DNA of 54,862 nucleotides, taken from assembly GCA_031256635.1 (NCBI GenBank), contig JAIRQF010000088.1, forward strand, positions 1 through 54,862. Direction: 5' to 3'. A program made the translations under genes and the position numbers. The notes under the pieces are model-generated. The model was not told the origin of the DNA. It made no database searches and was given only the letters and a program-made list of their open reading frames with translations. This stretch comes from Treponema sp. GTDB taxonomy: Bacteria; Spirochaetota; Spirochaetia; Treponematales; Breznakiellaceae. Below, in pieces: positions 18,713 to 28,331 of the stretch (position 1 is the first letter of the stretch; every line of letters starts with the position of its first letter).

Positions 18713-20108
18713 CTTGCTCTGTCCTGTTCATTTCATCAATATTGTCAAGAAAAGCCTTTTCAAGATCGGATAATGTGCCGGTTATCGCGGCTTTTCTGTC
18801 TTCATTATACTGACTAAGGCGCTCTGTCAGATTAATGACCGGAGCTGCCTTGATAATCACTTTCCGCGGAAAGATGCTTACCCTGTTCGCGTAAGCGCCG
18901 CCCATTGTGCGGTTGGCAAGATCATGGAGGTTTTGAATAAATTCAATTTTGGTATGAAGAGCGTCATTTTCCGCCGGCAGGTGTCCGCGGAAATACCAGC
19001 AAAGGTCTGCAAGTTCCTGATGCCGTGAAATATACCATGCTTCTCCGGCTTTTAAATCCATAACGCTGCGTTTGATTTGCGTCATACCGTTCAGAGTGTC
19101 TTTGTATACGCCGGGCAGATAAATCCGATCCCAGCAAATTTGGCGCACCCTGTGCTGCCGCGTGAAAAAATCACCTTCTTTATTTAAACCCAGTTTTCGT
19201 TCGGCAGTTTCCAGCGCGGTATTGGCGATTATCTCCATGCGGTCTTCCGCTGAAAGCGAAGGGTCATTTTTTATACTGTAGCGTTCTTCGTTTATTTCAA
19301 GTATATGATCCCTGCATTTGCGGATTCTTTCTTCAAAAGGAAGTTTTCTTTCTTCCCTGCGGGAATAACCGCAGAATTTTTCAACATACCTCAAAAGAAT
19401 TTCAACGGTTAATTTTCCCCATGAACCAAAGCGGTAATGAATTGACAGCGGAAGAATTTCTACAGGGCAGTTTACATTCTTTTTTTCAAGATGCTGAACG
19501 GCGTTAAAGCCAATTCTGATGACTCCGGGTTCAAGGCGCGGAACAGAATCAGTGGAATAAGAAACCTGCCCTTCCGGCGCAATCGCTACAGGAAACGGAC
19601 CATTGGCAATCGCTTTGTATATTCTGGCCATTCCATTGCTGTCCATTTTTGAATGGTAAATCGGCATGGCTCCGACATTGGGCATAATATACCGCGCTAC
19701 CCAGCCGCCCCATCGAACCACATCATATCCATAAACAAATATCGCATGAGGCCAATGCGAAAAATGTATACCCTGTCTTGCCGCGCATCTCCTGAGATGA
19801 AAAAGAAAAAACCATGCCAATAACTGCGGTTCTCCGCCATTCGGATGCCTGAAAGCGATTATGCATCTGGTTTTTCCGGATAATGCCCTGTCAAACGCTT
19901 CAAACAGCGTTTTTTCCTTATGAAGGACAGCTTTGGATACACCGTAAAATAAAAACAGATATAACCTTGCGAAAATCTTGAGAATAAAAAGGACAAATAT
20001 TGATATTCGCGGCTCAGGAAGTTTGATATCCGGCGACACCTTCATAACAGGCGTTTTATAGGGCTTGTACATATGCTTGTAACAGAAATTATACCAAAAA
20101 TCCGCCAT
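18708..20108 (-). CDS. PlsC-like lysophospholipid acyltransferase family protein
   Basis: RHPNGGEPQ (HX4E variant), VGAMPIYHSKMDSNGM, APEGQVSYST. Confidence 0.65.
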   Translation of the reverse strand: MADFWYNFCYKHMYKPYKTPVMKVSPDIKLPEPRISIFVLFILKIFARLYLFLFYGVSKAVLHKEKTLFEAFDRALSGKTRCIIAFRHPNGGEPQLLAWFFLFHLRRCAARQGIHFSHWPHAIFVYGYDVVRWGGWVARYIMPNVGAMPIYHSKMDSNGMARIYKAIANGPFPVAIAPEGQVSYSTDSVPRLEPGVIRIGFNAVQHLEKKNVNCPVEILPLSIHYRFGSWGKLTVEILLRYVEKFCGYSRREERKLPFEERIRKCRDHILEINEERYSIKNDPSLSAEDRMEIIANTALETAERKLGLNKEGDFFTRQHRVRQICWDRIYLPGVYKDTLNGMTQIKRSVMDLKAGEAWYISRHQELADLCWYFRGHLPAENDALHTKIEFIQNLHDLANRTMGGAYANRVSIFPRKVIIKAAPVINLTERLSQYNEDRKAAITGTLSDLEKAFLDNIDEMNRTEQG

Positions 20109-20217
20109 GGTATCAACGCTTGATCGCGGATTATATCCGGTTAAAAATAATAATATGTCAACATAATTATTAAGAAACGATTCAATGTTTAAACTCTGGA
20201 CTTATTAAAAATAATCC

Positions 20218-20763
20218 TTACTTAAATACCGCGGTGAAAGCATAATATATCATTATAGAGCCTATTATAAGTTTGGCTCCGGTTCCCAAAATAAAAGCAA
20301 GAAATGCGCCGAAGGCTATCTTTAACGGATTGGTTTTTTTAACCTGCGGCTCTTCATTACTTTCCGTCTGCTCATTAGCTTTGATTCTTTCTTTTCCTGC
20401 AAGAAGGCGGTTATTAAGAATCTCTCCCGCCAGCGCGCCAAGAAACGGCCCGAGTAAAATCCCCGGCGGAGCAAAAAAAATCGCGCCTATAATAAGCCCT
20501 AAAACGGAACCTGTTACAGCTTTGCGGGAACCGCCGAATTTTTTTGTCATCCACGCAGGCAGCAAATTATCAATTACCATTATCGCTATAGTGACTGCGC
20601 CCCATATTAACAGGAAAGCGATGCTGTAATCACCGTATCCGCTCCATTGAATCAGCAATAATCCGATAAAACTTAAAGGAGGACCCGGTAATACAGGAAT
20701 AACTGAACCCAGAAATCCGGTTAAGAGAAACAGGAAAGCAATTACTACAAGAACAATTTCCAT
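20218..20763 (-). CDS. DUF456-like membrane protein
   Basis: LTGFLGSVIPVLPGPPLSFIGLLL, FGGSRKAVTGSVLGLIIGAIFFAPPGILLGPFLGALAGE. Confidence 0.8.
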   Translation of the reverse strand: MEIVLVVIAFLFLLTGFLGSVIPVLPGPPLSFIGLLLIQWSGYGDYSIAFLLIWGAVTIAIMVIDNLLPAWMTKKFGGSRKAVTGSVLGLIIGAIFFAPPGILLGPFLGALAGEILNNRLLAGKERIKANEQTESNEEPQVKKTNPLKIAFGAFLAFILGTGAKLIIGSIMIYYAFTAVFK

Positions 20764-20795
20764 GTACTCTCCACCATAAAATATATAAGGTTCGT

Positions 20796-21959
20796 TTAAT
20801 CCTGTTTAAAATACATTTCGGCCTTTTCCATATTTTCAATTACAGGAACGCCGAAAGGACAGCGGCTTTCACAGTTTCCGCATTTTATACATTCGCCTCC
20901 CTTATGCTTAAGACTTTGATAATGAGAGCGGATCGACAGCGGAATATTCTCAGGATCCAGTTTAGCGATATCCAGATATTTATTAACAGAGGCAATATCA
21001 ATCTGTACAGGACAGGGCTGACAGTGGCTGCAATAAAAACAGCCGCCTCTTAAGCTGTATGCTCCGTTTGCGCCTCGGACAGAACTCAGGATACCGGTAT
21101 AATCCTTCTGCTCTTCATCAAGTTCAAGGTATTTGACAGCGGCTTCAATCTCCCGTGGATTTTTACAGCCGATTAGCGCGCTTGCGACAGCAGGTCTTGA
21201 AAGAGCGTAGTGTATACATTGGGCGGCTGTCAGCGGTTTTCCAAACGGCGAATGTTCGCTTGAAATTAATTTTCCGGCTCCAAGCGTTTTCATTACCGTT
21301 ATACCGATATTTTTCTGTTCGCATAACCTGTAAAGCTGCGCGCGTTTCGGTTCAATTCCCGCGAAACTGTCCGCGCTAAATCCTTTTTCAAGAAGAGTAA
21401 GGGCGTATTCATCAGTTGGAATAATGTCGAAAGCCGGATTAATGCTGAAAAGCATAATTTCCACAATGTTGGTATTGATTGCTTTTATCGCAGTAACAGG
21501 GTTATGGGAACTGAATCCTATATGCTCTATATCGCCTTTTTCCTTTAACTTTAGCGCGTAATCCGCAAAAGGAGATTCAAAAACATTTTTAAAATCTTCA
21601 TCGGAATCAATAAAGAACAACATTCCGAATTCGATATGCCCTGAGCAAATACGCAGATGCTCTTCAAAAAATTTTTTAACCGCGTTCATGTCGCGGCTTA
21701 TATCATATTGCTGTCTGACATTTGTCGAGCCGATATGTCCCTGTATTAATACATCCTTACGGCGTGATCCCAATGCCCTGGAAATATTTTCACGGACTTC
21801 TTTTCCAGGCATAAATACATCCAAAATATTGATGCCATGATCAAGGGCGGCGTCAATTGTTTCTTTAACCTGTTCATACGGCTTCCCGTCCAAATGTTCG
21901 CAGCCAAGCCCGATGATACTCGCTTTCTTTCCTGTTTTTCCTATGTCGCGGTAAATCAT
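20796..21959 (-). CDS. Aldo/keto reductase family protein with C-terminal 4Fe-4S ferredoxin-type motif
   Basis: MIYRDIGKTGKKASIIGLGC; C-terminal CFYCSHCQPCP and CIKCGNCESRCPFGVPV. Confidence 0.85.
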   Translation of the reverse strand: MIYRDIGKTGKKASIIGLGCEHLDGKPYEQVKETIDAALDHGINILDVFMPGKEVRENISRALGSRRKDVLIQGHIGSTNVRQQYDISRDMNAVKKFFEEHLRICSGHIEFGMLFFIDSDEDFKNVFESPFADYALKLKEKGDIEHIGFSSHNPVTAIKAINTNIVEIMLFSINPAFDIIPTDEYALTLLEKGFSADSFAGIEPKRAQLYRLCEQKNIGITVMKTLGAGKLISSEHSPFGKPLTAAQCIHYALSRPAVASALIGCKNPREIEAAVKYLELDEEQKDYTGILSSVRGANGAYSLRGGCFYCSHCQPCPVQIDIASVNKYLDIAKLDPENIPLSIRSHYQSLKHKGGECIKCGNCESRCPFGVPVIENMEKAEMYFKQD

Positions 21960-22074
21960 GGAAACACATTAACAGAAAAAATGTTTTTTGAATATATGAG
22001 ATTTCTATTGTTTTTAAGCCTCGTAATACTTGTTTTAAACCCGTTTTTAATGGAAAGTAATTCAAGGAGAATTT

Positions 22075-23082
22075 ATGAGCAAATTAACCATACCTGACGG
22101 ATATAAATCCATTCTGTCAATATATGAGACTCAGACCGCGATCGGAATGATCAAACGGCTGTTCGAAGATTATTTGTCAAAGGCACTCAACCTGAAACGC
22201 GTTTCAGCGCCGCTGTTCGTTGATCCGCAAAGCGGACTTAACGACGACTTGAACGGCATTGAGCGCGCTGTCGGGTTTGAAATAAGGGAAACAGGAACAA
22301 GCGCGGAGATAGTTCATTCACTTGCGAAGTGGAAACGCATGGCGCTGTATAATTACGGTTTCCCGTCAGGGGAAGGTCTTTATACCGACATGAACGCCAT
22401 ACGCCGCGATGAGGAAATGGATAACCTTCATTCAATATATGTGGATCAATGGGATTGGGAAAAAACAATAGACATGGTGTCACGTAACGAATCATCGCTA
22501 AAAACAACGGTAACATCAATTGTCAGCGCGATTTGCGACACTGCGGAAAAAGTTGATGAACTCTATCCCGCTTTGGCTGTCAATCTGTCGCGTGATGTTA
22601 AATTCATAACGTCGCAGGAGCTTGAAGATATTTTTCCGGAAAAGACAAGCAAGGAAAGAGAAAACTTATATGTTAAGGAACACAAAACAGTATTCATTAT
22701 GCAGATTGGCGATATCCTGAAATCCGGCGAAAGGCATGACGGCCGCGCTCCTGATTACGATGACTGGGCGCTTAACGGCGACATCATGTTCTGGAATGGT
22801 ACGCTTGAATGCGCTTTTGAAATTTCATCAATGGGAATACGCGTTGATGAAAAATCACTTGATATTCAACTGGAAAAAGCCGGCTGCGGCGGCAGACGTG
22901 ATTTGCCATTTCATAAAATGCTACTTGAGGGAAGGCTTCCACTTACAATGGGCGGCGGCATAGGGCAGTCAAGGCTGTGCATGCTCCTGCTCCGGAAAGC
23001 GCATATCGGAGAAGTGCAGGTTTCGCTTTGGGATGAAAAAACAGTATCCGGCTGCAGGGCGGCGGGAATAACATTATTGTAG
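22075..23082 (+). CDS. asnA: Aspartate-ammonia ligase
   Basis: Full-length AsnA-like sequence: RVSAPLFVDPQSGLNDDLNGIERAVGFEI, LYTDMNAIRRDE, SIYVDQWDWEK, GGGIGQSRLCMLLL. Confidence 0.95.
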   Translation: MSKLTIPDGYKSILSIYETQTAIGMIKRLFEDYLSKALNLKRVSAPLFVDPQSGLNDDLNGIERAVGFEIRETGTSAEIVHSLAKWKRMALYNYGFPSGEGLYTDMNAIRRDEEMDNLHSIYVDQWDWEKTIDMVSRNESSLKTTVTSIVSAICDTAEKVDELYPALAVNLSRDVKFITSQELEDIFPEKTSKERENLYVKEHKTVFIMQIGDILKSGERHDGRAPDYDDWALNGDIMFWNGTLECAFEISSMGIRVDEKSLDIQLEKAGCGGRRDLPFHKMLLEGRLPLTMGGGIGQSRLCMLLLRKAHIGEVQVSLWDEKTVSGCRAAGITLL

Positions 23083-23093
23083 TATAAACAATG

Positions 23094-26000
23094 TCATGTA
23101 TCTTCGTCCTGGTCCTGAATATCAATTATCTTGTTTACATTGATCGCGTCAAAATTATGATTTTCTATCATGTCAATTACTATATCGGCGATTTTGGGAT
23201 CGAATTGTTTCCCTTTGCCGTTTCTGAATTCCTCAACAATAACTTCTTTCGGAAGCCCCTTACGGTAGGAACGGTTAGACGACATCGCGTCATAGGTATC
23301 AGCGGCCGCAATAATACGCCCTTCCAGAGATATTCCTTCTCCGTTAATGCCGCGGTAGTAGCCTTTTCCGTCCCATCGCTCATGATGTTCTGCGGCTCCC
23401 GCCGTCAGGTTATTGATTGTAGTGATATCCTTAAGAATTTCCAGTCCGATATGCGGATGATGTTTCATTGCGTTAAATTCTTCTTCGGTCAGCTTTGCGG
23501 GCTTATTGATGATTTCGTTTGGAATCCCGATTTTTCCTACATCGTGCAGAAGTCCTATGTAATAAAGATTTTCGATAAAATCTTTATCCATTCCCATTCG
23601 CCTGGCTATTTCAACGGAATAAGCTGCTGTGCGCACCGAGTGACCGCTTGTATAGGAATCCTTCGCGTCTATCGCGTTGGCGATCGCGCTCAGGGCCTGT
23701 GAAATAATCGCGCGGTATTCGCGCTGCTTTTCCTTATACACGCGGCTTTTAATCCTGACAATGACAACTAACAGCAGCGCTGTCAGAAACACCGCGGTCA
23801 GCGCGGCGGCGACCCATACGATTACATACTCAAACCATTTTAACTCTTTAAAAAATTCTACTTCAAGAAAATTTCCCCTGTTTCCGGATTTGTCTTCCGT
23901 CCATACCTGCAGGTTATAATTGCCGCCCCTTAAATTTGTGTATGATACCTGAAAACCAGGCGTGTTGGTTTTTGAAAGCGAATGCGCTTCGCTGTCCTGT
24001 CCGATCAGAATATAATAAAGAGCGGCGTCATCCAGAAATCCGAAAGATAAATATGAAAGGGAAATTGTCAGCCGGTCAGTATTGTTCGGCATGATAATTT
24101 TATCGGAGAAGTCCGCATATTCAATGCCGTCAATATTAATGCCGGCAATACCGGCAAAAGGAATAAATGAAGCGCCGCCTGATTTAAATCCGTATATATT
24201 AACTCCGCTTTCGCAGCATATATAAAGATTGCCGTCATCCGTGATCAAATTCCACGAGTTGGAATTGATCGACGATGTAAGGCCGGAAGACTTGCCGGCG
24301 GATACATAATCGAACGGAAGATCCGCGTTGAGCAGCGCGCCGGCGTCTGTGCGTATAACAATGGAAGCGGTCAGTAAAAAAAGCTCATTATCATGCTGCA
24401 TGATGTCAAGAAATGTATAGGGAGGAATTTTTTTAATTACATGAACATTGTTGTTTTCATCTATATAGCATAAACCATGCGAGGAAGATACCCAGACGCC
24501 GCCGGTTTTCCTGTTGACAAGCATGCGTAAAATAACGCCGCCTGTAAGTCCGTTCGATTCATTAAAGTGCGCCGTACCGTTCCTGTTTACCGCGTAAATA
24601 CCGCTGCCGTCAGTGCCGATGTAAAGAGTTCCGTCCGGAGTGCATACAAGCGATAAAACAGTAATACGCGGGAGCGATGTGTCGCGTAACGCAGATTCAC
24701 CGCCTTCAGTACCGAACGCTTCAGATGCGCTGATAACAGTATCACCCCTGATAAAACTGACTCCTGTGGCTGTTCCGATAACAATCACTCCGTTGGGAAG
24801 TTCGGTCCAGCAGCGCGCCCTGTCGGATACAAGTCCGTCCTGCACAAGCCATGTTTTATAATCATTTGTTTCAGGATTAAAACGTATAACGCCTGAGAAT
24901 GTGCAAATCCAAATCTGTCCCCTGCTGTCGCGGAAAATACCGCGCACCCGGGCCGTGACTTGCGAAGAAAACCCTGTAAGAGCGGGTTTTCCGTCTTCAT
25001 CCAGAATAAAAAGACCGTTATCGCCTCCGATAAAAGTTTTTCTCTTATCTATCAGGACGGCGTTTACCGCGCCTGTTTCAAACTGATCAAGGCTGTTCAG
25101 CCGGGAGAAAGCGCTCAATGTAAGTTTTACAATTCCGCCCTGAGTACCGGTAATCCAATAGCCATTCTGATAGTCTTCGCAGATATCCGAATAAAATCCG
25201 ATGCCGTTGGGATTGCCGGCATGATAAAAATTTTCTTCTGTATCCAAAAAACCGATTCCTCTTTCCGAAATTATCCAAATATAACCATTGGAGTCCTCGT
25301 AAATGGACGAAACATTCAATAACGGCGTCTGCCTGATCCTTGGAGAAGAAAAAGTTCCGCTGCCGTCAAACTCCGTGATAATAACGCTTCCGTCCTGTGT
25401 GCCGGCGACAATTCTGTTTCCTGAAACACATTCTACAAATCTGATTCCTCCGCCGTAAGGATATTGTACAGTTCCGCTGTCTGAACGGGCAAAAAGTTCA
25501 CCGCTGTTAAAAACAATGAATATATTGTTTTGCGCGTCACAGGACACAGAAACAACAAAAGGATGAACCGCTGTATCAAGGGTAACTGTCGTGATGTTTC
25601 TTTCGGCGTCAATAAAAAAAAGTCCGTCCGGCGTACCGCAGTAAATCCTGCCGTCCTGCGCCTGGGTAATGCTGCGGATTGTGTTTGACGGTATACCCAT
25701 GGTATTGTCATATACGGTAAAGCTCCCGTTTTTATATACGGCAAGTCCCTTGTCATTCGTGCCTATCCAAAGCATGCCGTCCCTGTCCTCATGGAGCGCG
25801 CGCACATTGGAACTGTTGAATCCGTTAGGTGACATAGCGTCCCATATCCTGTACTGTACGCCGTCGTACCGAATCAGTCCGCTGTATCCGCCGAACCATA
25901 TATAACCGTCTTTTGTCTGTATAACCGCGTTAGCTTCGTCACTGGGAAAATTATTAATGCCTGTATTAAAAAAAGTCATGGCATATTTGGCCAGAAAACG

Positions 26001-26096
26001 TCTTGAAAGATTATCGTTCGCTTCCTGAGCGCCGGAAAAAAACACGGAAAAAACAAAAAAAGACACTGCAAAAATCAAAAAATTGAATCGTTTCAT
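23094..26096 (-). CDS. Two-component-regulator propeller/Y_Y_Y sensor with C-terminal HD-GYP domain
   Basis: Repeated DGYIWFGGYSGL/DGMLWIGTNDKGL propeller repeats, TM, then HSVRTA...LLHDVGKIGIP...HHERWDGKGYYRG. Confidence 0.88.
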   Translation of the reverse strand: MKRFNFLIFAVSFFVFSVFFSGAQEANDNLSRRFLAKYAMTFFNTGINNFPSDEANAVIQTKDGYIWFGGYSGLIRYDGVQYRIWDAMSPNGFNSSNVRALHEDRDGMLWIGTNDKGLAVYKNGSFTVYDNTMGIPSNTIRSITQAQDGRIYCGTPDGLFFIDAERNITTVTLDTAVHPFVVSVSCDAQNNIFIVFNSGELFARSDSGTVQYPYGGGIRFVECVSGNRIVAGTQDGSVIITEFDGSGTFSSPRIRQTPLLNVSSIYEDSNGYIWIISERGIGFLDTEENFYHAGNPNGIGFYSDICEDYQNGYWITGTQGGIVKLTLSAFSRLNSLDQFETGAVNAVLIDKRKTFIGGDNGLFILDEDGKPALTGFSSQVTARVRGIFRDSRGQIWICTFSGVIRFNPETNDYKTWLVQDGLVSDRARCWTELPNGVIVIGTATGVSFIRGDTVISASEAFGTEGGESALRDTSLPRITVLSLVCTPDGTLYIGTDGSGIYAVNRNGTAHFNESNGLTGGVILRMLVNRKTGGVWVSSSHGLCYIDENNNVHVIKKIPPYTFLDIMQHDNELFLLTASIVIRTDAGALLNADLPFDYVSAGKSSGLTSSINSNSWNLITDDGNLYICCESGVNIYGFKSGGASFIPFAGIAGINIDGIEYADFSDKIIMPNNTDRLTISLSYLSFGFLDDAALYYILIGQDSEAHSLSKTNTPGFQVSYTNLRGGNYNLQVWTEDKSGNRGNFLEVEFFKELKWFEYVIVWVAAALTAVFLTALLLVVIVRIKSRVYKEKQREYRAIISQALSAIANAIDAKDSYTSGHSVRTAAYSVEIARRMGMDKDFIENLYYIGLLHDVGKIGIPNEIINKPAKLTEEEFNAMKHHPHIGLEILKDITTINNLTAGAAEHHERWDGKGYYRGINGEGISLEGRIIAAADTYDAMSSNRSYRKGLPKEVIVEEFRNGKGKQFDPKIADIVIDMIENHNFDAINVNKIIDIQDQDEDT

Positions 26097-26106
26097 GACA
26101 ATTTAC

Positions 26107-26532
26107 CTATTCGCCCATTACGCGCACATGAACCTTGCGGGTTCTGGGCCCGTCATATTCATTGAACCAGATTCCCTGCCATGTCCCCAATAAAAGCTTC
26201 CCGCCTGTAACAATCATTGTGATTGAAGGACCTACAAGGCTTGTTTTTGTATGCGCGGCGGAATTGCCTTCGCTGTGGCGGAATTCGCGGCGGTCGGGAG
26301 AAATAATATTCAATGACAGATTTACATCGTGCGGCACATCACTGTCCGCGTTTTCATTAACAGTAACAGCCGCCGTAGTGTGCGGAACAAATACAACGCA
26401 GACGCCTTCGCGCACTCCGGATGCAGCGACGGACTTTTGTACATCGCCTGTTATATTAATCCATTCAGCCGCGCCGCCTGATCGCACGCTGAAATCCGAT
26501 AATGCTGTCATAGGAATAAATTTTAAAATCAT
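26107..26532 (-). CDS. YjbQ/UPF0047 family protein
   Basis: GVCVVFVPHTTAAVTVNENAD, KLLLGTWQGIWFNEYDGPRTRKVHVRVMGE. Confidence 0.9.
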   Translation of the reverse strand: MILKFIPMTALSDFSVRSGGAAEWINITGDVQKSVAASGVREGVCVVFVPHTTAAVTVNENADSDVPHDVNLSLNIISPDRREFRHSEGNSAAHTKTSLVGPSITMIVTGGKLLLGTWQGIWFNEYDGPRTRKVHVRVMGE

Positions 26533-26587
26533 AGCTGTTGAATGTCAAGTTAAAATAATTACGGGATTTAACAAAAAAAAAATAAAA

Positions 26588-26617
26588 TTGCTTTACAGGC
26601 CGGTAATATGATATAAT
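26588..26617 (+). promoter_or_regulatory. Putative promoter for the GGDEF gene
   Basis: TTGCTT (26588-26593), 18-nt spacer, TATAAT (26612-26617). Confidence 0.4.
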
Positions 26618-26637
26618 GACAGCCTAAGGCTTGGATT

Positions 26638-28257
26638 ATGACTGATAAAAATATTTTTTCAATACCTATCACAAAAAAACGTCAGGCATCCATGAGACGA
26701 AGATTAATGCTGTTTTCATCAATTTTATTTCTTTTTATTTTAATTTTGGGAAGCGCTGCTTTTATATTTTTAATGAGCCAGATCATACACACAAATTTCG
26801 GAAATGAGCTTAGAAAAACTGTGGAAGTTGAGAGGTTAAGGCTGGAAGCGTTTATAAACGGAAAAATAGCGATTGTGCTGAAAATGGCTGACTCTCCGCT
26901 GATAAAACGTTACTTTTCAAATCCTGACGATCTCTTTATGGAGCAATTGGCATTTGACGAAATCGGAGCATACAGCCGCGCATTACTGGAAAAAAACATG
27001 TTCTGGATAAACGATAAAGATAAAATATTTTATTCAACAGGCTTTGAGCGTTATACTGTCGATCCGCAGAATGAGGAAAATTACTGGTATAATTTAACTT
27101 TACATGAAACAGACGCCTACAATATTAACATTAATTATAATCCGGATTTGGAAACGACAAATTTATGGATTAACGCCCCTGTTTTTAATAATGAAAATAT
27201 TCCCATAGGAATTGTAGGAGCCGGAATTGATTTAACATATTTTATCAGCAGCATTTTTCTGGAATATACAGGAGACGCCGTATTATATTTTTTTAATAAC
27301 TTAGGTGAAGTAACAGGAGCGCGCAATATCAACCTTGTTAAAGAAAAAATTAATATAGAACACGCGGTTGGACATCAGACTGCTATAGATATTATGGATC
27401 GGGTAAAAAATTTAATAAACGGCGAAACAATATTATTTGACATTAATAACGCAAACGGAATAACAGCTCTTGGAACAATTGACGTATTGGATTGGTATAT
27501 AGCGGCGGTTCACAGATATACAATTCATGAAGCTCTTCAAACAGGCATGACAATCCTGTTTGCGGTAATGATAATTATCATTTTTTCTGTCTTCGCGGTA
27601 TTTAATATTTTTGTCGCAAGGCTGCTTGAACCGCTTCACCGTATGGTAAATGAGATAAGCAGGCTTTCAGGCGACTGGGAATTAAGCAGGCATAATGAAA
27701 TTTCCAGAAAAGATGAAATAGGAACGTTAGGTGAATTTTTAAACATGACCATAATCGATCCGCTGACAGGAATTTACAACAGGCGTTTCTTTGACGGAAA
27801 CATGAAAAAAATCATCAAATCACTGTCCCGCACAGAAAGCAAACTCAGCCTTTTGATGATAGACATTGATTTTTTTAAAAAATACAATGACACCTACGGT
27901 CATGACAAGGGAGATAACTGCCTCAGGGAAGTTGCACAGGCTATTTCAAAATGTATTATCAGGGAAGATGATTTTACCGCAAGATACGGCGGAGAAGAAT
28001 TTGCCGTTGTTTTGCCAAACACCGATGAAAACGGAGCGGCAATTATAGCGGACAAACTGCTAAAAAAAGTGTACAGCTGCGGCATACCGCATGAAACAAG
28101 CGCTGTCTCAGATTTTGTTACTGTATCAATCGGCGGCACAACAGGCATTGTAAATTTTTCACATGAAGAAACCGACTATATAAAGTACGCCGACTCAGCG
28201 CTGTATAAATCAAAAAACAGCGGACGCAACCGGTATACGTTTGAAGAATTCCGGTAA
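26638..28257 (+). CDS. Membrane diguanylate cyclase (Cache-like sensor, GGDEF)
   Basis: Two TM segments flanking an extracytoplasmic domain; DPLTGIYNRRFF, ARYGGEEFAVVLP. Confidence 0.92.
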   Translation: MTDKNIFSIPITKKRQASMRRRLMLFSSILFLFILILGSAAFIFLMSQIIHTNFGNELRKTVEVERLRLEAFINGKIAIVLKMADSPLIKRYFSNPDDLFMEQLAFDEIGAYSRALLEKNMFWINDKDKIFYSTGFERYTVDPQNEENYWYNLTLHETDAYNININYNPDLETTNLWINAPVFNNENIPIGIVGAGIDLTYFISSIFLEYTGDAVLYFFNNLGEVTGARNINLVKEKINIEHAVGHQTAIDIMDRVKNLINGETILFDINNANGITALGTIDVLDWYIAAVHRYTIHEALQTGMTILFAVMIIIIFSVFAVFNIFVARLLEPLHRMVNEISRLSGDWELSRHNEISRKDEIGTLGEFLNMTIIDPLTGIYNRRFFDGNMKKIIKSLSRTESKLSLLMIDIDFFKKYNDTYGHDKGDNCLREVAQAISKCIIREDDFTARYGGEEFAVVLPNTDENGAAIIADKLLKKVYSCGIPHETSAVSDFVTVSIGGTTGIVNFSHEETDYIKYADSALYKSKNSGRNRYTFEEFR

Positions 28258-28331
28258 ATAATTTGTGCAAATATTACATTTGTAAATTACAGATTGATAA
28301 TAAAATAGATTTCTGTTAAATTAAATCAATA

